6,095 nucleotides of DNA from Bacteroidota bacterium (GTDB taxonomy: Bacteria; Bacteroidota; Ignavibacteria; UBA10030; UBA8401). The notes beneath the pieces were generated by a model, which did not search any database, was not told the DNA's origin, and was given only the letters and a program-made list of their open reading frames with translations. Of this stretch, positions 5,369 to 6,095 are shown piece by piece. How positions within the stretch are numbered: the stretch's first letter is position 1; every line of letters starts with the position of its first letter. Where the stretch lies: the NCBI GenBank assembly GCA_003456055.1, contig DMPG01000319.1, positions 9,335 to 15,429 of the forward strand, in the 5' to 3' direction. The translations under genes were made by a program, and so were the position numbers.

Positions 5369-5492
5369 AGAATTATTTAAAGTATAAAATCCCGCCAAAC
5401 CATAATTGGTGTGACGGGATTAGTGTAACAAAAATTTACTTCAATAACATCCCCGCTGTAAAAAAAACCAGGTTTCTGTTGATATTATGAGA
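5369..5492. other. Intergenic spacer between T9SS-sorted protein and carboxypeptidase
   Basis: These 124 bases hold the terminator hairpin at 5389-5420. The carboxypeptidase promoter should also lie here, but I find no convincing -35/-10 pair at a workable distance from ATG 5368. A minus-strand run of eight T (near 5460-5467) is not preceded by a usable stem. Confidence 0.4.
5382..5420 (-). terminator. Rho-independent terminator after the T9SS-sorted protein gene
   Basis: On the minus-strand RNA, ATCCCG (5420-5415) pairs with CGGGAT (5394-5389). The stem continues through a G-U pair, CA/TG, one mismatch and ACC/GGT to a six-base loop (AATTAT). TTTTATACTTT follows. It lies about 70 bases after the stop at 5493 and ends 20 bases before the carboxypeptidase start, isolating the two genes. 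The G-U pair would be a C-A mismatch on the plus strand, supporting the minus direction. Confidence 0.6.
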
Positions 5493-6095
5493 TCATTTTA
5501 ACATTACCATTCTTTTTGTATCGGTGAACGAACGCCCGCCATCCATTTGAGCGGTAATTCGGTAGAGATACATTCCGCTTGCAACTTTTCCCCCAGCCGA
5601 GTTTGATCCATTCCAAACTACTGCGTTATATCCTTGCTGAGCAGTACCGGCAAACAATTCATTAACGACATTCCCAAGGATATCATAGACAATAACCGAA
5701 ATTCTTGCAGCAGACGGTAATGAATAACTGATCACGGTTGAAGGATTGAATGGATTAGGATAGTTTTGATGCAGTGCAAATTCATCAGGATTCAGACCGT
5801 TTTTGCTAACAGATGTTGAGTTTTGCACTGAAATTGTATCATATACTTGTGTTGTCAGAGTTACGGTTGCGGTTTTACGCGGAGTTGCAACCATAAAGAT
5901 CTCTTCGTTTGCATTCTCAAACCACACAATATTGCCTGCCCAATCTAACGCCAAGTCTGCATTGGCATTATTATTCCCTCCAAGACTCCCTGCAACATCT
6001 CCTGACTTGAATATTCTTTTTGCTTCAAAGAAACCATCGATCATTGTAACTTCATGAATTCCGAGATTGAGCGTATCCGTTCCGTTTATTCCACG
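5493..6095 (-). CDS. Secreted protein with T9SS type A C-terminal sorting domain (5' partial)
   Basis: The frame stays open to the right edge, so the beginning of the gene is missing and the internal ATG at 6044 is not the start. 200 residues are visible. The last 95 or so are a textbook Por-secretion (type IX) sorting domain: FALHQNYPNPFNPSTVISYS, then ISVIVYDILGNVVNELF, VVWNGSNSAGGKVASGMYLYRI and the terminal KRMVMLK. In the family this domain directs export through the outer membrane and is then removed or used for surface attachment. The preceding part contains NADLALDWAGNIVWFEN, which resembles one repeat of a beta-propeller or NHL-like protein, but too little is seen to assign a function. 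This sorting domain is the main evidence for an FCB-superphylum host. It is followed by its own hairpin terminator and is not functionally linked to the redox operon. Confidence 0.85.
   Translation of the reverse strand, partial: RGINGTDTLNLGIHEVTMIDGFFEAKRIFKSGDVAGSLGGNNNANADLALDWAGNIVWFENANEEIFMVATPRKTATVTLTTQVYDTISVQNSTSVSKNGLNPDEFALHQNYPNPFNPSTVISYSLPSAARISVIVYDILGNVVNELFAGTAQQGYNAVVWNGSNSAGGKVASGMYLYRITAQMDGGRSFTDTKRMVMLK

Noticed and set aside
5493..6044. A complete 183-residue protein starting at 6044
   Set aside because: The frame remains open through to 6095 and the visible product is only the end of a larger secreted protein, so the internal ATG is not the start.
1..6095. CRISPR array, insertion sequence, tRNA or rRNA
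   Set aside because: No regularly spaced direct repeats, transposase-like reading frame with terminal repeats, or tRNA/rRNA signature was found on either strand by eye.

Overview
The window comes from a moderately AT-rich bacterial chromosome, most likely a member of the FCB superphylum (Bacteroidota/Ignavibacteria-like). The best marker is a type IX secretion sorting domain with the NYPNPFNP motif at the right end. Clear Shine-Dalgarno sequences in front of several genes fit an Ignavibacteria-like lineage better than a classical Bacteroidetes, but the exact taxon is inference. Every convincing gene lies on the minus strand, so the transcription order runs from high to low coordinates.

Right part (about 4151-6095): the 3' end of a secreted protein with a T9SS type A sorting domain, cut by the window edge. 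It is followed by a hairpin terminator and then by a secreted zinc carboxypeptidase of the M14 family with all catalytic residues present. A second hairpin with a T-run (3976-4019) lies downstream of the peptidase.

Left part (about 1-3890): an operon that appears to start at a near-perfect sigma-54 (-24/-12) promoter at 3871-3888. The gene order is: membrane-anchored GcvH-like protein; HybA-like ferredoxin with four [4Fe-4S] cysteine sets and a C-terminal membrane helix; HybB/NrfD-family integral membrane quinone-interacting subunit; second GcvH-like protein with an N-terminal four-cysteine motif. After a 94-base gap comes the 5' end of a membrane sensor histidine kinase that runs off the left edge. 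Intergenic gaps between the first four genes are 12, 8 and 37 bases.

The interesting unit is this operon. It holds the electron-transfer half of a HybAB-type membrane complex but no hydrogenase or molybdopterin catalytic subunit in the window. Two GcvH-fold proteins bracket that pair, and neither has lysine at the position where GcvH is lipoylated. Sigma-54 dependence plus an adjacent histidine kinase suggests that an NtrC-type response regulator, possibly just left of the window, controls it. A plausible reading (inference) is a quinone-linked membrane redox module in which the GcvH-like domains serve as docking or structural parts, not as aminomethyl or lipoyl carriers.
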